From: Desertimonas flava
GTDB lineage: Bacteria > Actinomycetota > Acidimicrobiia > Acidimicrobiales > Ilumatobacteraceae
Length of the DNA stretch: 59,244 nt
Direction of reading: 5' to 3'
Assembly (NCBI RefSeq): GCF_003426815.1
Contig: NZ_QKYK01000035.1
Coordinates: 1 to 59,244, forward strand
Part shown: positions 33,959-41,670 of the stretch, piece by piece
Position numbering within the stretch: the first letter of the stretch is position 1
Layout: each line of letters begins with the position of its first letter
Translations under genes and position numbers: made by a program
Notes under the pieces: generated by a model
What the model was told of the DNA's origin: nothing
What the model saw: only the letters and a program-made list of their open reading frames with translations
Databases searched by the model: none

Positions 33959-34177
33959 ATGGCCACACTCGATGTCGACGCCATGTTGGAGCGCTTCCGG
34001 GAGCGTGCGGCGGCGGTGAAACGCCGGCCCCTCCCACCGGTCGCCGGCGAGGAACGGCAGCAGTTCCTCGCCCAGGCCCAGCTCGACTTCCAGGACTTCG
34101 CCATCGTCGGCGATGCCGAAGCGACGCTCGAGGACGGCGTGCTCACCCTGCGCGTCGACCTCGGCGGCGGCCGGTAG
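33959..34177 (+). CDS. Small hypothetical protein (72 aa)
   Basis: A 72-residue soluble protein with an N-terminal amphipathic helix ('[18 protein letters not shown]'), a central '[20 protein letters not shown]' and a short strand-rich end '[14 protein letters not shown]'. The codon pattern is like neighbouring genes and TACGAT (33946-33951) ends 7 nt before the ATG, so it is probably expressed from a leaderless transcript. It resembles small hypothetical proteins common in actinobacteria. It lies directly upstream of tRNA-Gly. Confidence 0.7.
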   Translation: MATLDVDAMLERFRERAAAVKRRPLPPVAGEERQQFLAQAQLDFQDFAIVGDAEATLEDGVLTLRVDLGGGR

Positions 34178-34246
34178 CACGCCCTCGGATCGACCGAAAT
34201 CGGTCTGCCCGGTCGGCGAGACCGGCTGCTATTCTGAGGGTCCCAC

Positions 34247-34319
34247 GCGGACGTGGCTCAGTTGGTAGAGCATCACCTTGCCAAGGTGAGGGTCGCGAGT
34301 TCGAATCTCGTCGTCCGCT
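34247..34319 (+). tRNA. tRNA-Gly (anticodon GCC)
   Basis: A complete cloverleaf: acceptor stem GCGGACG/CGTCCGC, D arm GCTC...GAGC, anticodon stem TCACC/GGTGA with loop TTGCCAA (anticodon GCC), and T arm GCGAG-TTCGAAT-CTCGT. The discriminator is T, as usual for tRNA-Gly; CCA is not encoded. A TATTCT box (34230-34235) lies 11 nt upstream. Confidence 0.97.
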
Positions 34320-34325
34320 CGGAGA

Positions 34326-34350
34326 GAACCCCCTGCCGAGCAGGGGGTTC
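34326..34350 (+). terminator. Terminator after tRNA-Gly
   Basis: A 10-bp stem (GAACCCCCTG, 34326-34335, with 34341-34350) and 5-nt loop, followed by TTAC, 7 nt after the tRNA. Confidence 0.85.
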
Positions 34351-34442
34351 TTACGTTCCCGGGCTGCTTGTGAGCGCCGACGCTCTCGCGGAAGCGACCA
34401 AAGACTCTGGCGGCCAGCGACGCGGGGGCCGACGATGCATGT

Positions 34443-35594
34443 GTGGATGACACGCGAGTCGATCGCTTCCCCAGCGCGACCGGTCCCTGGGTGATGCGCG
34501 CCGGTGGGCTCGATCGGTTGGTCGCTGCGATGACACGACAGTTCGACGAGGTCATTGGTCCTGTCGTCGCCGACGGTGCGATCCGGCTGCGCCCGATCAC
34601 CTCGGCGGGGGATCTGCCGATCGGCGTCACCGACGAGCAGGAGGCGGCGACCTATCGGCTCGTGCCGACCGGGAGCGACCTGCGCTTCGCCTACGGGCTC
34701 GGTCCGGACTCGCTCAAGTCGATCGTGCACCCGCCGCGCAGCCCGGTGTGGACGATGCACCGGCGCGACGGGTCGATCATCGTCGAACCGTTCCGAACAG
34801 ACGCGGTGAGCCGGGCCGTGATCGGGGTGCGGGCGTGCGACCTGCGCGCCCTCGAGATCCTGGAGGGCACGCAGACGGGTGGGCCCCACGCCGACCCGGC
34901 GTTCCTCGCCCGTCGGGCCGGACTGTTCCTCGTCGCCGTGGATTGCGCCCGCCCCGCCGCCACCTGCTTCTGCGAGAGCGCAGGGTACGCGCGGGCCGCG
35001 GACCACGGGTACGACCTGGCGCTCACCGAGTTCGAGGATCCAGCGGCCGGCGTGACGTACCTCGTGCGCTGCGGGAGCGATCGAGGCCGCGAGCTGGTCG
35101 ACGAACTCGGTCTGCACATCGCGCCCGACGACCTCGTGCGCCGGGTCGAGCTCGAGCTCGACCCCGACGCACCGCCCATGGGGCGCGAGCTTCGCGACGA
35201 TGCGGCCGAACTCGTTCTCGACGTGGAGCACCCCCACTGGGCTGCAGTCGCCGAGCGCTGCCTGACCTGTGGCAACTGCACGGCGGTGTGCCCGACCTGC
35301 TTCTGCACGGACATGGAGGATGTGGTCGCGCTCGACGGGGAGAGCTCGACGCGCACGCGGGTGTGGGACACGTGCTTCAGCATGGAGTACTCGCACCTCG
35401 GCGTCGGTCCGCATCGCGCATCGCCGATGTCGCGGTACCGGCAGTGGCTGTCGCACAAGCTCGGCACCTGGCACGACCAGTTCGGCGAGTCCGGGTGCGT
35501 CGGCTGCGGGCGCTGCATCACCTGGTGTCCCGTCGGGATCGACCTGACCGCCGAGGTCGACGCGCTCGCGCCGCCGGTGGGGGCCCGGTCATGA
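34443..35594 (+). CDS. hydB: [NiFe] hydrogenase group 3b, beta subunit (iron-sulfur)
   Basis: 383 residues, the electron-transfer subunit of NADP-linked hydrogenase (sulfhydrogenase beta). The N-terminal part contains '[14 protein letters not shown]' and '[16 protein letters not shown]'. Two [4Fe-4S] ferredoxin-type motifs lie in the C-terminal part: '[12 protein letters not shown]' (Cys 273-283) and '[14 protein letters not shown]' (Cys 352-362). Further Cys occur in '[10 protein letters not shown]' and '[10 protein letters not shown]'. It carries electrons between the hydrogenase pair and the flavoprotein gamma subunit. GTG at 34443 has GACGAT ending 6 nt before it. It is the first gene of the operon; its stop overlaps the start of hydG (ATGA). 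Confidence 0.93.
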   Translation: MDDTRVDRFPSATGPWVMRAGGLDRLVAAMTRQFDEVIGPVVADGAIRLRPITSAGDLPIGVTDEQEAATYRLVPTGSDLRFAYGLGPDSLKSIVHPPRSPVWTMHRRDGSIIVEPFRTDAVSRAVIGVRACDLRALEILEGTQTGGPHADPAFLARRAGLFLVAVDCARPAATCFCESAGYARAADHGYDLALTEFEDPAAGVTYLVRCGSDRGRELVDELGLHIAPDDLVRRVELELDPDAPPMGRELRDDAAELVLDVEHPHWAAVAERCLTCGNCTAVCPTCFCTDMEDVVALDGESSTRTRVWDTCFSMEYSHLGVGPHRASPMSRYRQWLSHKLGTWHDQFGESGCVGCGRCITWCPVGIDLTAEVDALAPPVGARS

Positions 35595-36448
35595 CATCGG
35601 TCCACGCAGCCACCCCGGGCGCGGTGGACCCGCTGCTCGTCCCGCAGGTCCACGAGGTGCTCGAGGCCCGCACCGAGTTCCCCGGCGTCGTGACCCTGCG
35701 GGTCGCACCACTTGGTGAGCCACCCCGCGCCTTCCTTCCCGCCCAGATCGGCATGGTCGGTGCGTTCGGGATCGGCGAGGCCGCGATCTCGATCTCGTCG
35801 GCGACCACGGACCTCGCTGCTCACGAGTACACGATCCGCCGGGCCGGCGCGATCACCACCGCGCTGACCCGCCTGCAGCCGGGCGACCAGCTGTGGGTCC
35901 GCGGACCGTTCGGCCGGCCGTGGGACCTCGCGCTGGACGGACGCGACGTCGTGATCGCGGCCGGGGGGCTCGGCGTCGCGCCGCTGCGCTCGGCGATCTA
36001 CGAGCTGCTCCGGCACCGCGACCGCTTCGGCGAGGTCGTGGCGGTGATCGGGGCGCGCAGCCCCGAGCTGCTGCTGTACGCCGACGAGTACCCGGCGTGG
36101 CGGGCGGGCGGGATCCGCGTCGTCGCCACGATCGACCGAGCCGCCGACGGCTGGGGTGGCCCGGTGGGCTTCGTGCCCGAGGTCGTCGCCACGATGGTCG
36201 AGAACCTCGAGCCCGCCCGCACCGGCGCCCTCACCTGCGGGCCGGACGTCATGATGCAACTCGTCGCCGAAGCGCTGATCGATCGCGGTGTCGCCGCCCG
36301 CGACATCCAGCTGACGCTCGAGCGCAACATGCAGTGCGGCAACGGGCTGTGCGGGCATTGCCAGCTCGGTTCGACGATCGTGTGCCGTGACGGACCGGTC
36401 GTGCGCTACCCCTCGGTCGCCGCGGCCCTCGCAGTGGCGGAGCGATGA
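35591..36448 (+). CDS. hydG: [NiFe] hydrogenase group 3b, gamma subunit (FAD/NAD(P)-binding)
   Basis: 285 residues of a ferredoxin-NADP reductase-like fold. '[20 protein letters not shown]' is the FAD-binding barrel region, '[20 protein letters not shown]' the nucleotide-binding start of the NAD(P) domain and '[18 protein letters not shown]' the later conserved part. The C-terminal [2Fe-2S] site is 'CGNGLCGHC' (Cys249, 254, 257) with Cys265. This subunit exchanges electrons with NADP(H), the reaction partner of group 3b enzymes. ATG at 35591 overlaps the hydB stop. The symbol follows archaeal sulfhydrogenase usage and is not the [FeFe]-hydrogenase maturase HydG. Confidence 0.93.
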   Translation: MTSVHAATPGAVDPLLVPQVHEVLEARTEFPGVVTLRVAPLGEPPRAFLPAQIGMVGAFGIGEAAISISSATTDLAAHEYTIRRAGAITTALTRLQPGDQLWVRGPFGRPWDLALDGRDVVIAAGGLGVAPLRSAIYELLRHRDRFGEVVAVIGARSPELLLYADEYPAWRAGGIRVVATIDRAADGWGGPVGFVPEVVATMVENLEPARTGALTCGPDVMMQLVAEALIDRGVAARDIQLTLERNMQCGNGLCGHCQLGSTIVCRDGPVVRYPSVAAALAVAER

Positions 36449-36460
36449 GGAGCCGCTGAC

Positions 36461-37285
36461 GTGCAACACGAGCTCCGTACCGTGCCGATCGACTGGCCCG
36501 CGAGCATCGACCGCGGCGAGCCGCCGTCGCTCGCGGTCTGGAAGTTCGCGTCGTGCGACGGCTGCCAGCTGAGCCTGCTCGATTGCGAGGACGACCTGAT
36601 GGCCGTCGCCGGCCGGGTCGCCATCTCCTACTTCCCGGAGGCCACCACCGCAGTCGTGCAGGGCCCCTATGACGTCTCGCTGGTCGAGGGCTCGATCACC
36701 ACGGACCACGACGCCGAGCGGATCCGCGAGATCCGCTCCCAGTCGCGCCTGCTCGTCACGATCGGCGCCTGCGCGACGGCCGGCGGCATCCAGGCCCTTC
36801 GGAACGGTCGCGACGTCGACGGGTTCCGTTCGATCGTGTACGCCCACCCGGCGTACGTCGAGACGCTCGCGACGTCGACCCCGATCGCCGCCCACGTGCC
36901 CGTCGACCTCGAGCTCCGGGGCTGCCCGATCGACCGCGGCCAGCTGCTCCAGACGCTCGCCGCCCTCCTCAACCGGCACGCGCTGCGCCTGCCGACGACG
37001 AGCGTGTGCACCGAGTGCAAGGCCCGCGGCACCACCTGCGTGATGGTCGCCCACGGCACGGCGTGCCTCGGCCCGATCACCCAGGCGGGCTGCAACGCAC
37101 TGTGCCCCTCGTTCCACCGCGGCTGCTACGGCTGCTTCGGCCCGATGGAGAGCCCGAACGTCGCCGCACTCCGCCACCAGCTCGCCGCGCTCGGCCTCGA
37201 CAGCGACGGCATCGACCGCCTGCTGCACACGTTCAACACCACGGCATTCGCCCTGGTCGACACCCCCGTCGAGGTCTCGCGATGA
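36461..37285 (+). CDS. hydD: [NiFe] hydrogenase group 3b, delta (small) subunit
   Basis: 274 residues. Conserved proximal-cluster ligands are in '[15 protein letters not shown]' (Cys32, Cys35) and '[18 protein letters not shown]', with a third in '[12 protein letters not shown]'. The end '[14 protein letters not shown]' to '[18 protein letters not shown]' provides further cluster ligands, as in group 3 small subunits. Unlike periplasmic hydrogenase small subunits there is no Tat signal, so the enzyme is cytoplasmic. It pairs with the large subunit, which starts at the overlapping ATGA at 37282. Confidence 0.94.
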   Translation: MQHELRTVPIDWPASIDRGEPPSLAVWKFASCDGCQLSLLDCEDDLMAVAGRVAISYFPEATTAVVQGPYDVSLVEGSITTDHDAERIREIRSQSRLLVTIGACATAGGIQALRNGRDVDGFRSIVYAHPAYVETLATSTPIAAHVPVDLELRGCPIDRGQLLQTLAALLNRHALRLPTTSVCTECKARGTTCVMVAHGTACLGPITQAGCNALCPSFHRGCYGCFGPMESPNVAALRHQLAALGLDSDGIDRLLHTFNTTAFALVDTPVEVSR

Positions 37286-38616
37286 CCCACAAGACCGTCA
37301 ACCTGAACGTGCCGACCCTCACCCGTGTCGAGGGCGAAGGGGCCATGCACGTCTCGGTTCGCGACGGTGTCGTCGAGCGCGTCGAGCTCGAGATCTACGA
37401 GCCCCCGCGGATGTTCGAGGCGTTCCTGCGCGGCCGCAACTACACCGAGCCGGTCGACATCACCGCCCGCATCTGCGGCATCTGCCCGGTCGCCTACCAG
37501 ATGAGCAGCGCCCACGCGATGGAGTCGCTCGCCGGCGTGCACCCGGCGGGCGCGATCCGCGAGCTGCGGCGATTGCTGTACTGCGGCGAGTGGATCGAGA
37601 GCCACGTGCTGCACATGGCGTTCCTCCACGCGCCCGACTTCGTCGGCGTCGACTCGGGCATCGAGATCGCCCGGCAGCACCCCGAGCTCATGGCCGAGGT
37701 GCTGCATCTCAAGAAGACCGGCAACCGGATCATGGAGGTGGTCGGTGGCCGGCCGATCCACCCGGTCAACGTCCGGCTCGGCGGCTTCTACCGGGCCCCG
37801 ACGCGCGCCGAGCTGGACAGCCTGCTGCCCGACCTCGAACGGGCGCACGCCGGCGCGCTGGCCCTGCTGCGCTGGGTGGCGACGTTCGAGTACCCGACGA
37901 TCCCCGGGCGGCTCGCTGCGGACACCGAGTACGTGTCGCTGCGCCACGAGGCCGAGTACCCCTTCAACGAGGGCCGGATCGTGTCGAACCGCGGGCTCGA
38001 CGTGTCGGTGGCCGAGTTCGGCGAGCGGCTGCACGAGTACCACGTCGCCCGCTCGACCGCGCTCCACGCCGTGCTCGACGGCGACGAGCACACCGGCCGC
38101 CGCTACCAGACCGGCCCGCTGGCGCGCTGGATGAACTGCGCCGACCTGGTGCCCGGCTCGATCCGGGCCGTCGCCGACGAGCTCGGCGTGGCACCCGTCG
38201 AGACCAACCCGTTCCGGAGCATCCTGGTTCGCGGTCTGGAGACGTTGTGGGCGGTCGAGGAGTCGCAGCGGATCGTTCGCTCGTACGCGCCGCCGGCCCG
38301 CCCGTTCCTCGACGTGCCGGCGGTCGCCGGCGTCGGTCACGGGTGCACCGAGGCGCCCCGCGGGGCGCTGTACCACCGCTACGAGATCGACGCCGCGGGC
38401 ACGATCCGCGACGCCGTGATCGTGCCGCCGACCAGCCAGAACCAGGATGCGATCGAGGCCGACCTGCGCGACTTCGTCGCCTCGCACCTGGATCTCGACG
38501 ATCACACGCTGGGGCACCGCTGCGAGCAGGTGATCCGCAACTACGACCCGTGCATCTCGTGTGCGACCCACTTCCTGCGGTTCTCGATCGATCGTGGCGG
38601 GATCGCTGGTGCCTGA
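37282..38616 (+). CDS. hydA: [NiFe] hydrogenase group 3b, alpha (large, catalytic) subunit
   Basis: 444 residues. The Ni-Fe site is held by the N-terminal '[12 protein letters not shown]' (Cys65, Cys68) and C-terminal '[10 protein letters not shown]' (Cys424, Cys427). Fourteen residues follow His430; these would be removed by the maturation protease encoded next. '[12 protein letters not shown]' at the start is also conserved. The DPCxxCxxH ending and the beta-gamma-delta-alpha gene order place the enzyme in group 3b, which couples H2 to NADP(H) and may also reduce polysulfide. The active site looks complete. The ATG at 37282 overlaps the hydD stop. Confidence 0.96.
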   Translation: MTHKTVNLNVPTLTRVEGEGAMHVSVRDGVVERVELEIYEPPRMFEAFLRGRNYTEPVDITARICGICPVAYQMSSAHAMESLAGVHPAGAIRELRRLLYCGEWIESHVLHMAFLHAPDFVGVDSGIEIARQHPELMAEVLHLKKTGNRIMEVVGGRPIHPVNVRLGGFYRAPTRAELDSLLPDLERAHAGALALLRWVATFEYPTIPGRLAADTEYVSLRHEAEYPFNEGRIVSNRGLDVSVAEFGERLHEYHVARSTALHAVLDGDEHTGRRYQTGPLARWMNCADLVPGSIRAVADELGVAPVETNPFRSILVRGLETLWAVEESQRIVRSYAPPARPFLDVPAVAGVGHGCTEAPRGALYHRYEIDAAGTIRDAVIVPPTSQNQDAIEADLRDFVASHLDLDDHTLGHRCEQVIRNYDPCISCATHFLRFSIDRGGIAGA

Positions 38617-39079
38617 GCGCACGCTGCTCGTGATCGGCGTCGGCAACCGCGACCGCGGCGACGACGCCGTGGGTCCGGTCGTGTGCGATCTCGTCGCCGC
38701 CGCAGGGCTCCCCGGTGTCGACGCCGTGGTGTTCGAGGGCTCGGTGCTCGATCTGCCGATGCACTGGGACCCCGACGACCGCGTCGTCGTGGTCGATGCC
38801 GGAGCCCCTGCCGGGCGCCCCGGTCGGGTCACGCAGACCGATGCGTTGGCGCATCATCTCCTCGCGCCGGGCTCCGCGTCGACGCACGTCATCGACGTCG
38901 GTGCGGCGGTCGAGCTCGCCCGGGCCCTCGGACGGATGCCGGCCGAGCTGTCGATCGTCGGGATCGAGGGCGCGTCGTTCGGGTTCGGCGACGGGCTCCA
39001 CCCCGCGGTGCGGCGGGCCGCGACGAGGACCGTGGCGCAGATCAGCCGGCGTGCAGCTCGCGCAACTGCCGATCCGTGA
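38609..39079 (+). CDS. Hydrogenase maturation protease (HycI/HyaD family)
   Basis: About 156 residues. 'LLVIGVGNRDRGDDAVGPVV' is the N-terminal motif of [NiFe]-hydrogenase endoproteases, with the metal-binding Asp of DDAVG; 'DRVVVVDAGAPAGRPG' carries the second ligand, and 'THVIDVGAAVELARAL' replaces the usual SSHxxG/L-like His region, followed by 'LSIVGIEGASFGFGDG'. It clips the 14-residue tail from the large subunit after Ni insertion. GTG at 38609 overlaps the hydA stop by 8 nt and is favoured over GTG 38594. Its 3' end overlaps the convergent DUF6390-like gene by 38 bp. Confidence 0.9.
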   Translation: MPERTLLVIGVGNRDRGDDAVGPVVCDLVAAAGLPGVDAVVFEGSVLDLPMHWDPDDRVVVVDAGAPAGRPGRVTQTDALAHHLLAPGSASTHVIDVGAAVELARALGRMPAELSIVGIEGASFGFGDGLHPAVRRAATRTVAQISRRAARATADP

Positions 39080-39770
39080 CGTGGCGCAGCCAGGCGAGCT
39101 GGCGGGCGTCGAGCCGCTCACAGATCCAGTCCCAGTGCACGGCGACGACGTCGCCCGTGGCGACAGGGATCGGGCTGTCGACCGCCTCGACCAGTGGCTC
39201 GCCGTACACGAGCCGGCTGCCCGACCACACGAGCGGGGTCCGCCGCACCAGGATCCGATCGTCCCCCGCGCCCTCAACCACCTCGGCCCAGCTGATCCGG
39301 CAGCGGTCGACGATGCGGAGGGGCTCGTCGACGATCCCGGCGCGGATCAGCCCCGCCCACGGCATGACGCGCAGCACGTGGTACGCGTGGTTCGCCAGCC
39401 CAGCCGGGATGCTCTCGTCGACGTGTCGCCACGAGCTGCCCATCCGTCGCCGAAAGCGCTCGTCGATCGAGGTCCCGAAGTCGTGGAGCGGCACGTGGTC
39501 GAGCAACTCGTTGCCGATCCAGTAGGCCTCGACCACGTCGGCGTCGAGGGGATCGCCCCGGCGGTTCGAGCCGGCGAGCAGCTGCAGGTACGGGTAGGCA
39601 CCCTCGAACTCGGCGGCGATCTCGTGCAGCCCCGGATCCTCGTGACCGCGGGTGTAGTGCGCGAGCTCGCCGCCGTCGCCCGGGCCGCAGTACCCGAGCC
39701 GGTTCGGAGGGAACGCGAACCGGGCGAACCGGATCGGCCCGGACGTGATCGTTCCGGCCGCGGCGCTCAT
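39042..39770 (-). CDS. DUF6390-like protein, hydrogenase-associated
   Basis: 242 residues, soluble. It begins 'PIRFARFAFPPNRLGYCGPG' and contains 'YPYLQLLAGSNRRGDPLDAD', 'VVEAYWIGNELLDHVP', 'HVLRVMPWAGLIRAG' and 'ISWAEVVEG', with 'AVHWDWICERL' near the end. From memory this is the DUF6390 family, which occurs with hydrogenase genes; its function is unknown. Here it is the last gene of the hypC-EamA operon (ATGA overlap) and converges on the hydrogenase operon. A role in maturation or regulation of the hydrogenase is inference from position only. Confidence 0.75.
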   Translation of the reverse strand: MSAAAGTITSGPIRFARFAFPPNRLGYCGPGDGGELAHYTRGHEDPGLHEIAAEFEGAYPYLQLLAGSNRRGDPLDADVVEAYWIGNELLDHVPLHDFGTSIDERFRRRMGSSWRHVDESIPAGLANHAYHVLRVMPWAGLIRAGIVDEPLRIVDRCRISWAEVVEGAGDDRILVRRTPLVWSGSRLVYGEPLVEAVDSPIPVATGDVVAVHWDWICERLDARQLAWLRHVTDRQLRELHAG

Positions 39771-40696
39771 GCCGGCGCCCGTTCGCCGGTCGGCCGGAGC
39801 AGGGCGCGGGCGGTGACCGCCGCCACCCCCAGCGCGATGAGGACATAGCCGGAGGGGTCCGCCGCCAGTGGGATCCCGCGCAAGCCTCGGTCGAGCAGCG
39901 CGGTCACGACCGCACCGAACACCAGCACCGCCGTCACGTCGACCGCAGGGGCGAGCGCCAGGGCCGTGTACCAGGTGGCGACGAAGGCGGCGAGGGTGGA
40001 CCCGGTCAGCAGCACCCAGAGCCCCTGGTGGGCGTCGAGGGCGACGAGCGCGCCGAGGCGATCGGTGACGGCGAGCCACAGGACGAGCACCACGCTGCCG
40101 CCCGCCATCCGTGCCGTCGCCGCGATTGTCGCCGGGACGGCGACCAGCACGCGCTTCACGAGCAGGACCTCGAACGCCCACAGCAGCGTCGCGACGAGCA
40201 CCAGCAGCTCGGCCGAGCCGAACCCGGCAGCACGGATCCCGCCGGTGAGCACGAGGTGGCCGACGACGAGCAGCCCGATCGCCGCGGCGTGCACGGCGGT
40301 GACGCGTTCGCGCAGCACGACCGTGGCGCCGATCGCCACCCAGACGACGAGCGTCTTGTGGATGAAGGCCGCATTCGTCGAGGTGGCGCGCGCCAGACCT
40401 TCGAAGAAGAGCACGAAGGGCACGGCGCCGCCGACGACGGCGATCACGGCGAGCGTCGGCCAGGCCCGCCGGGCGACGTCGCGGAGGTCCGATGCCGTTC
40501 GCGAGGTTCGTGCCGTCGCGACCAGGACGGCGGCGAGCAATGCCCCGGCAACGAGGTTCTTCGCCGTCGTGTAGACGGTGGCGTCATCGAAGCGCCGGAC
40601 CGCCAGTCCATTGACGAACACGGCGAACCCACTCACCCCGGCCGCTCCGAAGGCGAGTCCGATGCCCCGACCCCTGCCCGCTCCTCTCCAGATCAT
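39767..40696 (-). CDS. EamA/DMT-family transporter
   Basis: 309 residues with ten hydrophobic helices in two EamA-type repeats ('GLAFGAAGVSGFAVFVNGLA' in TM1, 'AAFIHKTLVVWVAIGATVVL' ending the first repeat, 'LAAFVATWYTALALAPAVDV' in the second). The family exports or imports small metabolites; substrate unknown. It sits between hypC and the DUF6390-like gene with ATGA overlaps on both sides, so it is tightly bound to a hydrogenase-maturation operon. Such a position is unusual for a DMT transporter and suggests a metabolite or metal used with the hydrogenase, but that is inference. Confidence 0.88.
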   Translation of the reverse strand: MIWRGAGRGRGIGLAFGAAGVSGFAVFVNGLAVRRFDDATVYTTAKNLVAGALLAAVLVATARTSRTASDLRDVARRAWPTLAVIAVVGGAVPFVLFFEGLARATSTNAAFIHKTLVVWVAIGATVVLRERVTAVHAAAIGLLVVGHLVLTGGIRAAGFGSAELLVLVATLLWAFEVLLVKRVLVAVPATIAATARMAGGSVVLVLWLAVTDRLGALVALDAHQGLWVLLTGSTLAAFVATWYTALALAPAVDVTAVLVFGAVVTALLDRGLRGIPLAADPSGYVLIALGVAAVTARALLRPTGERAPA

Positions 40697-40893
40697 TGCG
40701 ACTCCTCCGCGTGATCCACGAGGTGCAACGCCATGCCGATCGAGACGGCGACAGTGTCACCCCGTTCCACGCTCACACCGTCGACGGCCAGCACCGCGAG
40801 CGAGACGTCGCGCATGGTCCCGTCGGCGAACCGGACCGCGGCGTGGGCGTCGTCGAGCAAGTCGACGACCGTCGCGTACTCACCGAGGCACAT
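40693..40893 (-). CDS. hypC: Hydrogenase assembly chaperone HypC/HypG family
   Basis: 66 residues beginning 'MCLGEYATVVDLLDD', with the N-terminal Met-Cys that HypC needs to carry the Fe(CN)2CO unit and bind the large subunit. It continues 'AAVRFADGTMRDVSLAV' and ends in 'VAVSIGMALHLVDHAEE', matching the beta-barrel and C-terminal helix of the family. The second residue Cys fixes the start at 40893; an AAGGAG ribosome site lies 6 nt upstream. No hypA, B, D, E or F is in the window. ATGA overlap with the EamA gene. Confidence 0.9.
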   Translation of the reverse strand: MCLGEYATVVDLLDDAHAAVRFADGTMRDVSLAVLAVDGVSVERGDTVAVSIGMALHLVDHAEESQ

Positions 40894-41181
40894 GCACAGC
40901 TCCTTTCGCGCTCCACTCAGCCACAACCGTGGCGAGGGCGACCAGTGCCAAACGTCCCATCCCATTACGGCTCGACCGTCTCAAGTGGATCCTGACGGTG
41001 AGACGGGTCGCTCCGTCCGGAGCCGACACCGGAGGCCTTCGGAGCGGCATCAGTGTGATTGGCTTCGGCGCCGCGAGCGCGATGAACAAGGTGGGGCATC
41101 CCGACCGTATGAGTCGGACTCGACGCCCGCGCGACGTCAACTGCTCGAGGAGCACGCGTGTACTCCGATGGACGGGGACGT

Positions 41182-41448
41182 CTATTCCTCGACGAGGATC
41201 ACCAGCGATTCCGGCACGACGCCGTCGTGAGCCATCGCCTCGGCCGCTTCCTCGCTGCCCATTGCGGCCATGAGCGCATCGAGGTCGGCAACGTCCATGA
41301 GGACCGCAACCTGGCCCGGGTCCTCCGGGTTGACGAACGTTCGGATGTTGGTGACACCGAGGGGACCAAAGATCTCCTCCCGCTTCGGAGAGGCGAGCCA
41401 ATGATCTTTGCCCTTCGAGATGTCGTGGTGCCCGATGACGGTCGGCAT
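41182..41448 (-). CDS. Small ABM-like/dimeric barrel-type protein (88 aa)
   Basis: 88 residues: 'PTVIGHHDISKGKDHWLASP', 'FGPLGVTNIRTFVNPEDPGQ' and 'VAVLMDVADLDALMAAM', ending in 'SLVILVEE'. Such beta-alpha-beta proteins with a short conserved 'V.TF..P.....V.....V.D' pattern resemble dimeric alpha+beta (ABM-like) domain proteins. The function is unknown. AGGGGG lies 4-9 nt upstream of the ATG at 41448. The 289 nt between this gene and hypC hold no convincing gene. Confidence 0.75.
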   Translation of the reverse strand: MPTVIGHHDISKGKDHWLASPKREEIFGPLGVTNIRTFVNPEDPGQVAVLMDVADLDALMAAMGSEEAAEAMAHDGVVPESLVILVEE

Positions 41449-41670
41449 GGTGACCCCCTTGACTGGGTGACGACCACATTGCGGGGAGCGGCCCCCGCCG
41501 CAGGATTGATGCGACGTCACCGTTCCCGTTGTGGCCGAGGCGGTTTGCGTGGTGTGACTGTGCGCATCCACCAGGTCCTGTGTCGTCCGACGAACGTCGT
41601 ATTTCTTGGCGGAGCGTTGCAGGCTGCAAGCGCCTCGTGCCCGGCTCGACTCGTGGACGAGGCGCGAGGG

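Noticed and set aside
34372..34385. Inverted repeat GAGCG-CCGA-CGCTC before hydB as an oxygen or redox regulator site
   Set aside because: It is only 5 bp per arm and the TTGTGA half next to it has no matching partner, so chance is likely in GC-rich DNA.
34691..37228. 845-codon minus-strand open frame
   Set aside because: Antisense of the hydrogenase beta, gamma and delta genes, which have full motifs; the mirror frame has none.
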